Source of the DNA: Comamonadaceae bacterium
GTDB lineage: Bacteria > Pseudomonadota > Gammaproteobacteria > Burkholderiales > Burkholderiaceae_C
Reading direction: 5' to 3'
Length of the DNA: 42,386 bases
Assembly: GCA_947447355.1 (NCBI GenBank)
Contig: CANFJF010000031.1
Coordinates: 1 to 42,386 of the forward strand
Shown: piece by piece, positions 23,723 through 32,851 of the stretch
Numbering within the stretch: the first letter of the stretch is position 1
Layout of the letters: each line of letters starts with the position of its first letter
Notes under the pieces: generated by a model
What the model saw: the letters and a program-made list of their open reading frames with translations, nothing else
Told to the model about the DNA's origin: nothing
Databases searched by the model: none
Position numbers and translations under genes: made by a program

Positions 23723-25411
23723 ATGACCCCGTCCAACACAGAACGTCCCTGGCTAACCGCTTACCCGGCAGGCGTTCCCGCTGACATCGACGAAACGCAG
23801 TACACCTCCTTGGTCGCGCTGATGGAAGAGAGCTTTGCCAAGTACGCCGACCGCGTGGCTTACAGTTTCATGGGCAAGAACGTCACGTTTGGCCAGACCG
23901 ACAAGCGGTCGACAGCCTTGGCAGCTTACCTGCAAAGTTTGGGCCTGACCAAGGGCGATCGCATCGCCATCATGATGCCGAACTGCCCGCAATACCCCGT
24001 GACAGTGGCGGCCATCTTGCGCGCCGGCTATGTGGTGGTCAACGTCAACCCGCTGTACACGCCGCGTGAACTGGAGTACCAACTCAAAGACTCAGGCGCC
24101 AAGGCTATCGTCATCATCGAGAACTTCGCCAGCACGCTGGAAGAATGCATCGCCAACTCACCGGTCAAGCACGTGGTGCTGTGCGCCATGGGGGACCAGC
24201 TTGGTTTTCTCAAGGGCGCGCTCGTCAACTTTGTGGTGCGTCATGTCAAAAAAATGGTGCCCTCGTTCAACTTACCAGCTGCCGTGCGCTTCAACGACGC
24301 CATCGCGCGAGGCCAACGCACCCAACTGACACAACCCACTCTGAGCCCCGATGACGTCGCCGTGCTGCAGTACACCGGCGGCACCACAGGCGTCTCCAAA
24401 GGTGCGGTACTGCTGCACCGCAACGTCATCGCCAATCTGCTGCAGTCTGAAGCTTGGAATGCTCCCGCCATGGCCAGCCTGCCGGCCAGCACGCAGGCCG
24501 TTTATGTGTGTGCCTTGCCGCTTTATCACATCTTCGCTTTCACTGTGAACATGATGCTGTGCCTGCGCACCGGTGCCAAAAACATCCTGATTCCAAATCC
24601 GCGCGACTTACCGGCGGTGCTCAAGGAACTGGCCAAGCACCAAGTGCATATTTTCCCGGCTGTTAACACGCTGTTCAACGGTCTCGCTCACCACCCCAAC
24701 TTCAATTCAGTGGACTGGTCGCACCTGAAAGTATCCTTGGGTGGCGGCATGGCGGTGCAAAGCGCTGTGGCCAAGCTGTGGCTCGAAAAAACCGGCTGCC
24801 CGATCTGTGAGGGTTATGGCCTGTCTGAAACCTCACCTTCAGCCAGCTGCAACCCGGCCACCAGCCGCCAATTTACCGGCACCATTGGCGTGCCGATTCC
24901 CAGCACTTGGTTCAAGTTGCTGGACGACGAAGGCCACGAGGTGCCGCCAGGTGAGCCCGGCGAGATCGCTATCAAGGGTCCACAAGTCATGGCCGGTTAC
25001 TGGCAACGCCCGGATGAAACGGCCAAGGTCATGACCGCTGACGGTTACTTCAAAACGGGCGATATCGGCGTCGTCAATGAGTACGGTTTTTTCAAAATCA
25101 TCGACCGCAAAAAAGACATGATCCTCGTCAGTGGCTTCAACGTCTATCCGAACGAGATCGAAGACGTGGTGAGCCAGTTGCAGGGCGTGCTCGAATGCGC
25201 CTGCATCGGCATGCCCGATGACAAAACCAGCGAGGCCGTCAAACTGGTGATCGTCAAGCGCAATCCCGAGCTGACGGAAGCCCAGGTGCGCGATTACTGC
25301 AGAGCCAACCTCGCCGGCTACAAACTGCCGAAGGTGATTGAATTCAGAACAGACTTGCCGAAGACGCCGGTCGGGAAAATTTTGCGCCGCGAATTGCGCG
25401 ACAAAAAATGA
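23723..25411 (+). CDS. fadD: Long-chain fatty acid--CoA ligase
   Basis: A 562-residue ANL-family acyl-CoA synthetase, ATP-dependent, which activates fatty acids for beta-oxidation. The P-loop-like motif is YTGGTTGVSKGA near 218-230, the adenylate motif GYGLSETSPSASC near 360, the hinge region KTGDIGVVNEYGFFKIIDRK near 445, and the FACS signature continues DMILVSGFNVYPNEIEDVV. The catalytic Lys near the C-terminus is in PVGKILRREL. The ATG at 23723 is preferred because GGAGG at 23710-23714 is its ribosome-binding site; the ATG at 23708 lies over that site. It overlaps the following nucleosidase gene by ATGA. Confidence 0.92.
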   Translation: MTPSNTERPWLTAYPAGVPADIDETQYTSLVALMEESFAKYADRVAYSFMGKNVTFGQTDKRSTALAAYLQSLGLTKGDRIAIMMPNCPQYPVTVAAILRAGYVVVNVNPLYTPRELEYQLKDSGAKAIVIIENFASTLEECIANSPVKHVVLCAMGDQLGFLKGALVNFVVRHVKKMVPSFNLPAAVRFNDAIARGQRTQLTQPTLSPDDVAVLQYTGGTTGVSKGAVLLHRNVIANLLQSEAWNAPAMASLPASTQAVYVCALPLYHIFAFTVNMMLCLRTGAKNILIPNPRDLPAVLKELAKHQVHIFPAVNTLFNGLAHHPNFNSVDWSHLKVSLGGGMAVQSAVAKLWLEKTGCPICEGYGLSETSPSASCNPATSRQFTGTIGVPIPSTWFKLLDDEGHEVPPGEPGEIAIKGPQVMAGYWQRPDETAKVMTADGYFKTGDIGVVNEYGFFKIIDRKKDMILVSGFNVYPNEIEDVVSQLQGVLECACIGMPDDKTSEAVKLVIVKRNPELTEAQVRDYCRANLAGYKLPKVIEFRTDLPKTPVGKILRRELRDKK

Positions 25412-26184
25412 ACCCCACATCGCGCCAGTCGCTGACGGCGATCTTGAGCGCGCTTCCCGAGGAGCAACATGGCTTGCTCGAACAACTTCAAGGCGCGCGG
25501 AAAAAAACCGTGGCCGGGCGTGATTTCTGGCTCGGCGAGTTGCGTGGCCAGCCCGTAGCGCTTGGCCTGTCGCGCATTGGCAAGGTGTCGGCAACGTTAA
25601 CGGCGGCCGTCTTGATCGGGCACTTTGGTGTCAGCCGGATTGTCTTCACAGGCGTGGCTGGCGGCTTGGCGGAGGGCGTCAAGGTGGGTGACGTGGTGGT
25701 GGCGCACGATTTTATTCAGCATGACCTCGACGCGTCACCGCTGTTTCCGCGTTACGAAGTGCCGCTGTACGGCCGCTCGCGCTTTCCGTGCGACCTGGCA
25801 TTGACAGCCTTGCTCACGCTGGCTGCTGACCGTGCGCTGGCAGCCTCAAGCCATGCTGCCTCACCGCTATTGGCGGGCGCGCAAGTGCATTGCGGGCTGA
25901 TCGCCAGCGGTGATCGTTTTGTGTCCAGCGCCAACGAATCCCAGCGTTTACAAGCGGCTTTGCAAGACGCCGGGCACGTGGCGCTTGCAGTTGAGATGGA
26001 AGGTGCCGCCGTCGCTCAAGTCTGCGCCGACTATGGTGTGGCCTTCGCCGCCATGCGAACCATATCGGATCGGGCAGATGACACCGCACACATCGACTTC
26101 CCGACTTTTGTGGCCGATGTCGCCAGTCGATATGCCCACCGCATCATGGATGAATTGATGCGAGGGTTGCCTGAACCTAACTGA
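25408..26184 (+). CDS. mtnN: 5'-methylthioadenosine/S-adenosylhomocysteine nucleosidase
   Basis: A 258-residue nucleoside-phosphorylase-fold enzyme that removes adenine from MTA and SAH. Motifs: LPEEQHGLLEQL near the start, FTGVAGGLAEGVKVGDVVVA near 75, SGDRFVSS near 168, the catalytic EMEGAAVAQVCADYG near 195 and RTISDRADD with the catalytic Asp near 215. It is about 25 residues longer than E. coli MtnN. Its start overlaps the fadD stop (ATGA), so the two are translated together, although no direct pathway link is evident. It is convergent with corA, 6 bp apart. Confidence 0.9.
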   Translation: MNPTSRQSLTAILSALPEEQHGLLEQLQGARKKTVAGRDFWLGELRGQPVALGLSRIGKVSATLTAAVLIGHFGVSRIVFTGVAGGLAEGVKVGDVVVAHDFIQHDLDASPLFPRYEVPLYGRSRFPCDLALTALLTLAADRALAASSHAASPLLAGAQVHCGLIASGDRFVSSANESQRLQAALQDAGHVALAVEMEGAAVAQVCADYGVAFAAMRTISDRADDTAHIDFPTFVADVASRYAHRIMDELMRGLPEPN

Positions 26185-26190
26185 ACCGGC

Positions 26191-27177
26191 CTATTTCAAC
26201 CAGCCGCGCTGACGGAAATACCACATCGGCACCAAGGCACTGGCCACCATCAACGCCAGCGCGTACGGGTAACCCAGCGACCAATCCAGCTCCGGCATGA
26301 ACTTGAAGTTCATGCCGTACGAGCTGGCAATCAAAGTCGGCGGCAGCAGCGCCACACTGGCCACCGAGAAAATCTTGATGATCTTGTTTTGGTTGATGTT
26401 GATGAAACCCACCGTGGCATCCATCAAAAAGTTGATCTTGTCGAACAAAAAGGCAGTGTGTGAGTCGAGCGAATCGATGTCGCGCAAAATCTGCCTCGCT
26501 TCGTCGAACTGCTCGGCGTTGAGCATTTTGATACGCATCATGAAGCTCACCGCGCGCCGGGTGTCCATCATGTTGCGGCGAATGCGGCCGCTCAAGTCTT
26601 CATGACGCGCAATCGAACCGAGCACTTCGCCGGCCATCACGTCGGTCAGGTCGCCGGACAGCACCTTGGTGCTGACTTTTTCCAAGTCAATATAAATGTC
26701 TTCCAACGTGTCGGCGGAATATTCCGCGTCTGCGTCAAAAAGTTTCAGCAAAACTTCTTTGGCGTCATCAATCAGCCCGAGAGAGCGGCGAGCCCGCATG
26801 CGCAACAACCGAAACACAGGAACGTCCTCATCATGGATGGAGAACAACACGCCTTTGTTTTTCAGATCGTCATTGACGAGGTTCAAGATGAAAGCGACCC
26901 GAACCGTGCGCGGCTCATCGGCATCCGCGATTAAAAAGTCTGAGCGAATGTGTAACTCGCCGTTGTCTTCTTCGTAAAAACGAGCTGACTCTTCAATGTC
27001 CTCGTCCATCACGTTGTCAGGAATGGACTGGCCGTAATACTGCTTGATCCAGTATTTTTCTTCAGCGGTTGGGGACTCCAAATCGACCCAGATCGGGCTG
27101 AATTTGGACAACTCCTCCAAGGATTCGATTTCTTCCTGGAAAAGACGCCCATTGACGAGCGTGAAAATATTGATCAT
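26191..27177 (-). CDS. corA: CorA family magnesium/cobalt transporter
   Basis: A 328-residue divalent cation channel. The large N-terminal cytoplasmic domain is acidic and helical; two C-terminal transmembrane helices follow. The selectivity motif GMN is at 288-290 in SSYGMNFKFMPELDW, and the protein ends in a short basic tail WYFRQRGWLK. The ATG at 27177 gives MINIFTLVNGRLFQEE. Its leader contains a long hairpin at 27267-27307. Confidence 0.94.
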   Translation of the reverse strand: MINIFTLVNGRLFQEEIESLEELSKFSPIWVDLESPTAEEKYWIKQYYGQSIPDNVMDEDIEESARFYEEDNGELHIRSDFLIADADEPRTVRVAFILNLVNDDLKNKGVLFSIHDEDVPVFRLLRMRARRSLGLIDDAKEVLLKLFDADAEYSADTLEDIYIDLEKVSTKVLSGDLTDVMAGEVLGSIARHEDLSGRIRRNMMDTRRAVSFMMRIKMLNAEQFDEARQILRDIDSLDSHTAFLFDKINFLMDATVGFININQNKIIKIFSVASVALLPPTLIASSYGMNFKFMPELDWSLGYPYALALMVASALVPMWYFRQRGWLK

Positions 27178-27763
27178 GGCAGACTCCCATGGGGTTTCAA
27201 GGGCAGACGCGCACGGGCTTGGTCAGACAAGGCCGCACGGGGCAGGGGGTTGGTGGATGTGCATCGCTTTCAACCCCAGCGCAGTCCTTACCCTGCGGGA
27301 TTGAAAGCTAGCGACTAGGACTGCTTTCCAAGGATTTCTCCGTCATTGAACATGGCGGGATTATGGCATTGGTGTCGTCACTTAAAACCTTTGAAGCTGT
27401 GCAATTTGATATTCGAGCTGAACCCAATTCAGGCAAAACGCGCCACCTAAATCGAACCTCCGCTAGAAGCACTTAAAAAGAGGGCGCAGATACCCACCAC
27501 AGACACACCCACTAAAGATTTACAAATTTCAGAAAAAAATCCGCTTTTAAATCCATCAGGATTAACAACTCAAGGCCTATGCCGTCAAGCCGCAGCTCCT
27601 CCATAAAGCGCGACAGCAAACGCTGCGAATTGTTGCATCGCAAGATTGCAATTACCGTTCTTAGGGTGCATAGTGAACCCGAAAGCGAAGTTCCCCAAGC
27701 CATCAGAAATATCCATTCTGCTGGCTCTTTTAAAACCCCTTCCCAATGGAAAAGGAGTCTTTT
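27178..27763. other. 586-bp gene-free divergent region between corA and hpf
   Basis: No convincing gene is present. The left part holds the corA leader with its hairpin. The right part, from about 27308, is AT-richer than the genes around it and must carry the hpf promoter; I could not assign boxes with confidence. TTGCATCGCAAGATTGCAA near 27632 is an imperfect inverted repeat. AAGGAG at 27752-27757 is the hpf ribosome-binding site. Confidence 0.5.
27267..27307 (-). promoter_or_regulatory. corA mRNA leader hairpin
   Basis: On the minus strand CTTTCAATCCC (27307-27297) pairs with GGGGTTGAAAG (27277-27267) over 11 bp with one G-U wobble, and an inner GCAG/CTGC stem follows. On the plus strand the wobble becomes an A-C mismatch, so the structure is better as minus-strand RNA, that is, in the corA leader about 90 bases before the start codon. 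It may be a Mg2+-responsive leader, but I cannot match it to a known riboswitch class. Confidence 0.5.
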
Positions 27764-28093
27764 ATGAACTTGACGATCAGCGGCCACCACCTTGAAGTCA
27801 CCCCTGCTTTACGCGGTTATGTGACCACGAAACTCGATAGAATTGCCCGCCATTTTGACCAGGTGGTCGACATCAAAGTCCTTTTGACGGTTGACAACAT
27901 GAAAGAGAAAGAATTGCGACAACGCGCCGAATGCAATGTGCATGTCAAAGGTCGCGACCTTTTCGCCGAAAGCTCGCACGCCGACCTCTATGCCGCAGTC
28001 GATGAATTGACGGACAAATTGGATCGCCAAGTCGGTCGTTACAAGGAAAAAACCCAAGCCCACAACCACGTGGCAGCCAAGTACCAAGATTAA
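27764..28093 (+). CDS. hpf: Ribosome hibernation-promoting factor (sigma-54 modulation family)
   Basis: A 109-residue S30AE-domain protein, the short HPF/YfiA type, which binds the 30S decoding region and stabilises inactive ribosomes in stationary phase. Hallmarks: [41 protein letters not shown], and [24 protein letters not shown]. The ATG at 27764 has a clear AAGGAG ribosome-binding site. In most proteobacteria hpf follows rpoN; here no rpoN is present upstream, but ptsN and hprK follow as usual. Confidence 0.95.
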   Translation: MNLTISGHHLEVTPALRGYVTTKLDRIARHFDQVVDIKVLLTVDNMKEKELRQRAECNVHVKGRDLFAESSHADLYAAVDELTDKLDRQVGRYKEKTQAHNHVAAKYQD

Positions 28094-28146
28094 CGTTCAG
28101 CGTTTTGCTTGCTGCGTCTGCTCACTTTGAGCGGCCAAGTTTCACC

Positions 28147-28176
28147 AAGCCGCCACACGCATTTGGCGGCTTTTTT
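28147..28176 (+). terminator. Intrinsic terminator between hpf and ptsN
   Basis: AAGCCGCC (28147-28154) pairs with GGCGGCTT (28165-28172) as an 8-bp stem with a 10-base loop, and a run of six T residues begins at 28171. It separates hpf transcription from ptsN, so ptsN-hprK needs its own promoter. Confidence 0.85.
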
Positions 28177-28235
28177 ATGTGCTCGCGCTCGTGTTGGCCC
28201 TAGCAAGTGCATAATTCGGCGACTTGAAGATTGTT

Positions 28236-28706
28236 ATGAACCGTCTTTCGCAAATACTCCCCCCTGCCCAAATTCTGGTCGGCCTTGAAGCCACCAGCAA
28301 GAAGCGCGCGTTCGAAGAAGCTGGTCTGCTTTTTGAAAACTTGCACGGGCTGAACCGCGCCCTCGTCACTGACAGCCTGTTTGCCCGCGAAAGGCTTGGT
28401 TCCACGGGTCTGGGCCACGGCGTGGCCATTCCGCACGGACGCATCAAAGGCTTGAAAGCGCCGCTGGCGGCGGTCTTCCAACTGGCGGTCCCGATTGGCT
28501 TTGATGCCCCGGATGAGCAAGCGGTTCGGTTGTTGATTTTTCTGTTGGTGCCTGAAGCGGCAACTCAGAAACATTTAGAAATTCTGTCGGAAATTGCCGA
28601 ACTGTTGAGTGACAGCGGGCTGCGCGAACAACTCAAACTCAGCAGTTCAGTCGCCGAATTGCACCAACTGGTTTCCACTTGGCATTCAACCCACACGCAC
28701 CCCTGA
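28236..28706 (+). CDS. ptsN: Nitrogen-related PTS EIIA protein
   Basis: A 156-residue EIIA(Ntr) domain, the terminal phosphate acceptor of the regulatory nitrogen PTS. The phosphorylated residue is His67 in [11 protein letters not shown]. In other proteobacteria its phosphorylation state controls K+ transporters and other targets, which is notable given the kup genes in this window. The ATG at 28236 gives [10 protein letters not shown]; the TTG at 28224 in frame is less likely. hprK follows after 19 bp. Confidence 0.94.
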   Translation: MNRLSQILPPAQILVGLEATSKKRAFEEAGLLFENLHGLNRALVTDSLFARERLGSTGLGHGVAIPHGRIKGLKAPLAAVFQLAVPIGFDAPDEQAVRLLIFLLVPEAATQKHLEILSEIAELLSDSGLREQLKLSSSVAELHQLVSTWHSTHTHP

Positions 28707-28725
28707 ACTTCGCTCGAAGAATTGC

Positions 28726-29676
28726 ATGAAGCCCTCCGTTATCAGTGCTGAAGCCCTTTTCGAGGATCACCGTGCCGCCCTGAAATGGCAGTGGGTTGCA
28801 GGATTAGGGGCCTCGGATAGACGCTTTGACGAAGTGGCTGTGCGGGCGGCCCGCTCTGGTGCAGACTTGGTCGGTTACCTCAATTACATTCATCCTTACC
28901 GGGTGCAAATTCTCGGTGAACGCGAAGTCGCCTACCTCAGCACGAGCAGCAAGGAAGACTGCGCGCGGCGTATCTCGCGCATCATCACCCTTGAGCCACC
29001 GGTGATGGTGGTGGCAGACGGCCAGACGGCACCAGACACCTTGATTTCCATGTGCGAGCGCGGGCAGCTGCCGATGTTTGCCACCGCAGAATCCGCCGCC
29101 TTCGTGATTGACGTGCTGCGCGCCTACCTGTCCAAACACTTTGCGGACCGCACGTCCATGCATGGCGTGTTCATGGACATTCTGGGCATGGGCGTGATGA
29201 TCACCGGCGAATCTGGCCTAGGCAAGAGCGAACTCGGTCTTGAACTTATTTCACGCGGTCATGGCTTGGTGGCAGATGACGCCGTCGATCTTTTTCGCAT
29301 TAATCAGACCACGATTGAAGGCCGCTGCCCGGAACTGCTGCAAAACTTGCTCGAAGTACGCGGTATCGGTCTGCTCGACATCAAAGCGATTTTTGGCGAA
29401 ACCGCCGTGCGCCGCAAGCTCCGGCTCAAGCTCATCGTCCATCTGGTGCGACGTGAGACGCTGGAACGTGAATACGAGCGCATTCCTTATGAGCCCCTGA
29501 CGCAAGACTTGCTCGGTATTCCCGTGCGCAAAGTGATTATTCAGGTTGAGGCCGGTCGCAATATTGCTGTGCTGGTAGAGGCCGCAGTACGTAACGCCAT
29601 TTTGCAGCTGCGCGGCGTCAACACTTACCAAGACTTTGTGGAGCGGCACCGTAAAGCCATGGAAAACGGCACCTGA
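28726..29676 (+). CDS. hprK: HPr kinase/phosphorylase
   Basis: A 316-residue bifunctional enzyme that phosphorylates and dephosphorylates HPr on serine. The Walker A motif [14 protein letters not shown] begins near 161, the acidic pair is in [10 protein letters not shown], and the C-terminal HprK signature is [21 protein letters not shown] near 225. It pairs with ptsN as in many beta-proteobacteria lacking a complete sugar PTS. The usual rapZ neighbour is not seen; the next gene is fur on the other strand. Confidence 0.95.
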   Translation: MKPSVISAEALFEDHRAALKWQWVAGLGASDRRFDEVAVRAARSGADLVGYLNYIHPYRVQILGEREVAYLSTSSKEDCARRISRIITLEPPVMVVADGQTAPDTLISMCERGQLPMFATAESAAFVIDVLRAYLSKHFADRTSMHGVFMDILGMGVMITGESGLGKSELGLELISRGHGLVADDAVDLFRINQTTIEGRCPELLQNLLEVRGIGLLDIKAIFGETAVRRKLRLKLIVHLVRRETLEREYERIPYEPLTQDLLGIPVRKVIIQVEAGRNIAVLVEAAVRNAILQLRGVNTYQDFVERHRKAMENGT

Positions 29677-29706
29677 GAGTCAGAAACCCAGCCGAAGTAT
29701 CCGGAC

Positions 29707-30153
29707 TTAAGGCTGAAACCGTGTTGAGAGTTTCCGATGTGGGCATTCCGTCTTGGTGCAATTAGCATAGATGGAGAGCGAGTGATCGGCAATCTTGAAG
29801 CCCTTGGTCAGCGCAACGTCGTTTTGCCGCTTCTCAATCTCGGCGTCGTAAAACTCTTCCACCTTGCCGCAGTCCAGACACACCAAATGATCATGGTGCT
29901 GCCCCTCATTGATCTCATAGACGGCCTTGCCCGACTCAAAGTTGCTGCGATTCAGCAAGCCGGCTTGTTCAAACTGCGTCAATACCCGGTAGACCGTGGC
30001 CAGGCCAATGTCGGAACGTTCCTCGAGCAACACTCGAAAGACATCTTCAGCCGTCATGTGTCGCTGTTTACCGATCTGAAAAATCTCCAGAATTTTCAAT
30101 CGCGGCAGCGTCGCCTTGAGACCGGTACTTTTCAATTCTTCAATGTTACTCAT
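29707..30153 (-). CDS. fur: Ferric uptake regulator
   Basis: A 148-residue Fur repressor that binds DNA when loaded with Fe(II). The winged helix (residues 1-80) includes GLKATLPRLKILEIF and IGLATVYRVLTQFEQAGLL. The dimerisation and metal domain has EGQHHDHLVCLDCGKVEEF near 85-103 with the His-rich and CxxC ligands, and a second Cys pair in ANCTKTECPHR. The frame extends upstream, but the ATG at 30153 gives the standard MSNIEELKSTGLK start. It is divergent from bamE, a conserved arrangement in beta-proteobacteria. Confidence 0.95.
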   Translation of the reverse strand: MSNIEELKSTGLKATLPRLKILEIFQIGKQRHMTAEDVFRVLLEERSDIGLATVYRVLTQFEQAGLLNRSNFESGKAVYEINEGQHHDHLVCLDCGKVEEFYDAEIEKRQNDVALTKGFKIADHSLSIYANCTKTECPHRKLSTRFQP

Positions 30154-30265
30154 GGATTTTCTCGGGGTTCTCAGGAGATTTTCAGGGGATGAACGGGCCG
30201 TCGCGCCCAATGACCAACCGCACCCAGCCGCTACAATGAGCGATCATATCGCCACACCTATTGTC

Positions 30266-30847
30266 ATGCCTGTAAACCACCGCTCCCCCCTCTTGGCTGG
30301 TCTGATCGTCGCAGCGTGCTCCGTGCTGGCGGCTTGCTCCAGTACCAGCACCGCGCCATCCCCTACGAGCACCAGTGCATTCAATCCCGTCAACTGGATC
30401 ACCCCTTACCGGGCTGATGTCGTTCAGGGCAATTTCATTTCTAGTGAACAAGTGGCGCAATTGCGTGCCGGCATGAGCCGCAACGACGTTCGGAACTTGC
30501 TCGGCACACCGTTGCTCGCAAGCATTTTCCACGCCGATCGCTGGGACTACGTCTTCACAATGCGGCGCCAAGGCGTCGCAGCCCAATCGTTCAACTATTC
30601 GGTCGTCTTCAAAGGCAACTTGCTCGACACCTTTGCCGGTGACGCCATGCCCAGCGAGACCGAGTTCATTGCCAAAATGGACCAGCGCCGCAAACTTGGC
30701 AAGGTGCCGCCGCTTGAAGCCACCCCAGCCCAGCTGGAAGCTGCCGCCAAAAAAATGCCCGCGCCGGCATCAACGGCGGACAGTGACGCCACACGTGCTC
30801 AGCCACCACTCGCCAGCTACCCGCCACTCGAAAGTACCCGCCCGTGA
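30266..30847 (+). CDS. bamE: Outer membrane assembly lipoprotein BamE (SmpA/OmlA)
   Basis: A 193-residue lipoprotein of the BAM complex that inserts beta-barrel proteins into the outer membrane. A signal peptide with lipobox LAAC (Cys24) is followed by a Ser/Thr/Pro linker. The SmpA/OmlA domain includes [20 protein letters not shown] and [20 protein letters not shown]. The C-terminal 60 residues are Pro/Ala-rich and extend beyond E. coli BamE (113 residues). The ATG at 30266 gives a compact signal peptide; the ATG at 30236 is an alternative. Its stop overlaps dapB (GTGA). Confidence 0.92.
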   Translation: MPVNHRSPLLAGLIVAACSVLAACSSTSTAPSPTSTSAFNPVNWITPYRADVVQGNFISSEQVAQLRAGMSRNDVRNLLGTPLLASIFHADRWDYVFTMRRQGVAAQSFNYSVVFKGNLLDTFAGDAMPSETEFIAKMDQRRKLGKVPPLEATPAQLEAAAKKMPAPASTADSDATRAQPPLASYPPLESTRP

Positions 30848-31671
30848 GCGCCGGCCTGATGAGCGCAGCGCCGCTGCATATTGCCGTTGCTGGCGCCACC
30901 GGCCGCATGGGTCAAATGTTGATTGAAACCGTCCGTACGGCTGCTGACCTTCAGCTCTCTGGCGCGCTAGATCGGGCCGACAGCCCGGCCATCGGCCTCG
31001 ATGCCGCAGCCTTCGCCGGACAACACACGGGCATCCGCATCAGCGCTGACCTGCGCCTAGGTCTGACCGGCGCCAACGTGCTGATCGACTTCACGCGCCC
31101 CGAAGGAACACTGGCGCATCTACAGATCTGCCGCCAACTCGGCGTCAACGCGGTCATTGGCACCACCGGTTTCAGCGAGACCCAAAAAGCCGAGATCGCA
31201 GTCATCGCCAAAGACATCGCGATCGTCATGGCGCCCAACATGAGCGTCGGCGTCAACGTTACCCTCAAATTGCTGGAAATGGCCGCCAAGGCACTGTCCA
31301 CCGGCTACGACATTGAGATCATTGAAGCCCATCACCGGCACAAAGTGGATGCGCCTTCGGGCACCGCGTTGAAGATGGGCGAGGTCATTGCAGACGCTCT
31401 GGGGCGCGACTTGAAAGACTGCGCCGTCTATGCCAGAGAAGGCGTCACCGGCGAGCGCGATCCGTCGAGCATCGGCTTCGCCACCATCCGCGGCGGCGAC
31501 ATCGTCGGTGACCATACGGTGCTGTTTGCCGGCATCGGCGAGCGCATCGAGATCACCCACAAATCATCAAGCCGGGCCACTTACGCGCAAGGCAGCTTGC
31601 GCGCAGCCCGCTTTTTGGCAGGCCAGCGGCAAGGCCTGTTCGACATGTTTGATGTGTTGAATTTGAAATGA
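30844..31671 (+). CDS. dapB: 4-hydroxy-tetrahydrodipicolinate reductase
   Basis: A 275-residue (or 270 if the ATG at 30859 is used) reductase of the diaminopimelate/lysine pathway. The NAD(P)H Rossmann motif is [12 protein letters not shown] near 12-23, and the catalytic segment [20 protein letters not shown] contains the proton-donor His and the Lys. GTTGFSETQ and [10 protein letters not shown] are further family markers. The GTG at 30844 overlaps the bamE stop and suggests coupling. The stop overlaps the ExbB-like gene (ATGA). Confidence 0.95.
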   Translation: MSAGLMSAAPLHIAVAGATGRMGQMLIETVRTAADLQLSGALDRADSPAIGLDAAAFAGQHTGIRISADLRLGLTGANVLIDFTRPEGTLAHLQICRQLGVNAVIGTTGFSETQKAEIAVIAKDIAIVMAPNMSVGVNVTLKLLEMAAKALSTGYDIEIIEAHHRHKVDAPSGTALKMGEVIADALGRDLKDCAVYAREGVTGERDPSSIGFATIRGGDIVGDHTVLFAGIGERIEITHKSSSRATYAQGSLRAARFLAGQRQGLFDMFDVLNLK

Positions 31672-32330
31672 CACCACTGGACACGGTGTTGCAGGGCGAT
31701 GCCGTCAGCCGGCTGGTGACCGGGCTGCTGCTCTTGATGTCGATCAGCAGCTGGGTCGTGATTCTCTGGAAAAGCTGGCTGCTGCAACGTGCCGCGGGCG
31801 ACGTCAAACGCAGCACCGCCGCATTCTGGCAATCGGCTTCGTTGGCAGACGCCGACCAGCGGGTCCAAGCCTTTGACCGGGACGCCTTGGTCTGGCCCTT
31901 GATAGCAGCCACCCGCGCAGACGGTGCCGGCACGTTGGCTTCGACCGGCGACCCACGCCAGCAACTCACGCGCGTTTTGCGCGATGCCCTTCACAGCGTT
32001 TTACACAAGCTGCAGTTCGGCCAAGTCCTGCTGGCAACTGTCGGTGCTACTGCGCCCTTTGTTGGTTTGCTCGGCACGGTTTGGGGCATTTACCACGCGC
32101 TGATCGGTATGAGCGCTGCCGGACAAATCACCATCGACCGGATTTCGGGGCCGGTGGGTGAAGCCCTCATCATGACCGCCGCAGGTCTTGCCGTGGCCAT
32201 TCCCGCAGTGCTGGCCTATAACGTCCTCGGCCGCAGCGTCAACCGCATCGAAGCAGAACTTGAAGGCTTTGCCCGGGACTTGCGCGAACTGCTGCTAACG
32301 GCGCCCGAGCCCCCGGCCGGAAAACACTGA
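31668..32330 (+). CDS. exbB: MotA/TolQ/ExbB family proton channel protein
   Basis: A 220-residue inner-membrane protein with three transmembrane segments: near 17-36 ([18 protein letters not shown]), near 120-145 in the signature [20 protein letters not shown], and near 165-185 ([20 protein letters not shown]). It forms the proton channel pentamer that powers TonB or TolA with its ExbD/TolR partner, which is the next gene with TGATG overlap. No tonB or tolA lies nearby, so ExbB versus TolQ cannot be settled from context; gene size and divergent fur favour ExbB. Confidence 0.85.
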   Translation: MTPLDTVLQGDAVSRLVTGLLLLMSISSWVVILWKSWLLQRAAGDVKRSTAAFWQSASLADADQRVQAFDRDALVWPLIAATRADGAGTLASTGDPRQQLTRVLRDALHSVLHKLQFGQVLLATVGATAPFVGLLGTVWGIYHALIGMSAAGQITIDRISGPVGEALIMTAAGLAVAIPAVLAYNVLGRSVNRIEAELEGFARDLRELLLTAPEPPAGKH

Positions 32331-32767
32331 TGTTCGGCCGACTCGAGCGCAGCCAAGGCACCGAGCCCATGAGCGCGATCAACGTCACGCCGCTGGTCGA
32401 TGTGATGCTGGTGCTGGTGGTCATCTTCATCCTCACCGCGCCACTGATGGCCTCGTCGGTCAAGCTGGAACTGCCGAAGACCGATGCAGCCTCCACGACG
32501 GACGCAACGCCCAGTGTCTCGCTGGTGGTCGACCGCGCCGGCCAAGCCTACCTAGACAACCGGGCAATGCCACTCACTGAGCTCAGTCAAAGCCTAGCGC
32601 GCACCGCCGCTGTGCAACCCGACACCGAAGTGCAGCTTCGCGCCGACGAGAACGCGCCTTATGGCAAGGTCATTGAGGTGCTGGGCGTGGCGCAAAAAGC
32701 CGGCCTGACACGCATCGGCTTTGTGACAGATGCACCGGCAGCAACAACCAACGCAGCCAGCCCCTGA
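32330..32767 (+). CDS. exbD: ExbD/TolR family biopolymer transport protein
   Basis: A 145-residue protein with one N-terminal transmembrane helix carrying the essential proton-binding Asp24 in NVTPLVDVMLVLVVIFIL, then a periplasmic domain ending ADENAPYGKVIEVLGVAQ and KAGLTRIGFVTD. It works with the preceding ExbB-like channel. An internal ATG (codon 14) is an alternative start but would leave little cytoplasmic tail. leuS follows after 84 bp. Confidence 0.87.
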   Translation: MFGRLERSQGTEPMSAINVTPLVDVMLVLVVIFILTAPLMASSVKLELPKTDAASTTDATPSVSLVVDRAGQAYLDNRAMPLTELSQSLARTAAVQPDTEVQLRADENAPYGKVIEVLGVAQKAGLTRIGFVTDAPAATTNAASP

Positions 32768-32851
32768 CCGGCGCGGACCGCCCACCAGCGCAAGACCTAA
32801 AATCAGCGCTTCACCCGCCTCATCCGCCTCCTCTGATTTACCCGGCTTCTC

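Noticed and set aside
27620..27763. A possible sigma-54 promoter for hpf.
   Set aside because: No GG-N10-GC pair with the TGGC/TTGC context was found at correct spacing.
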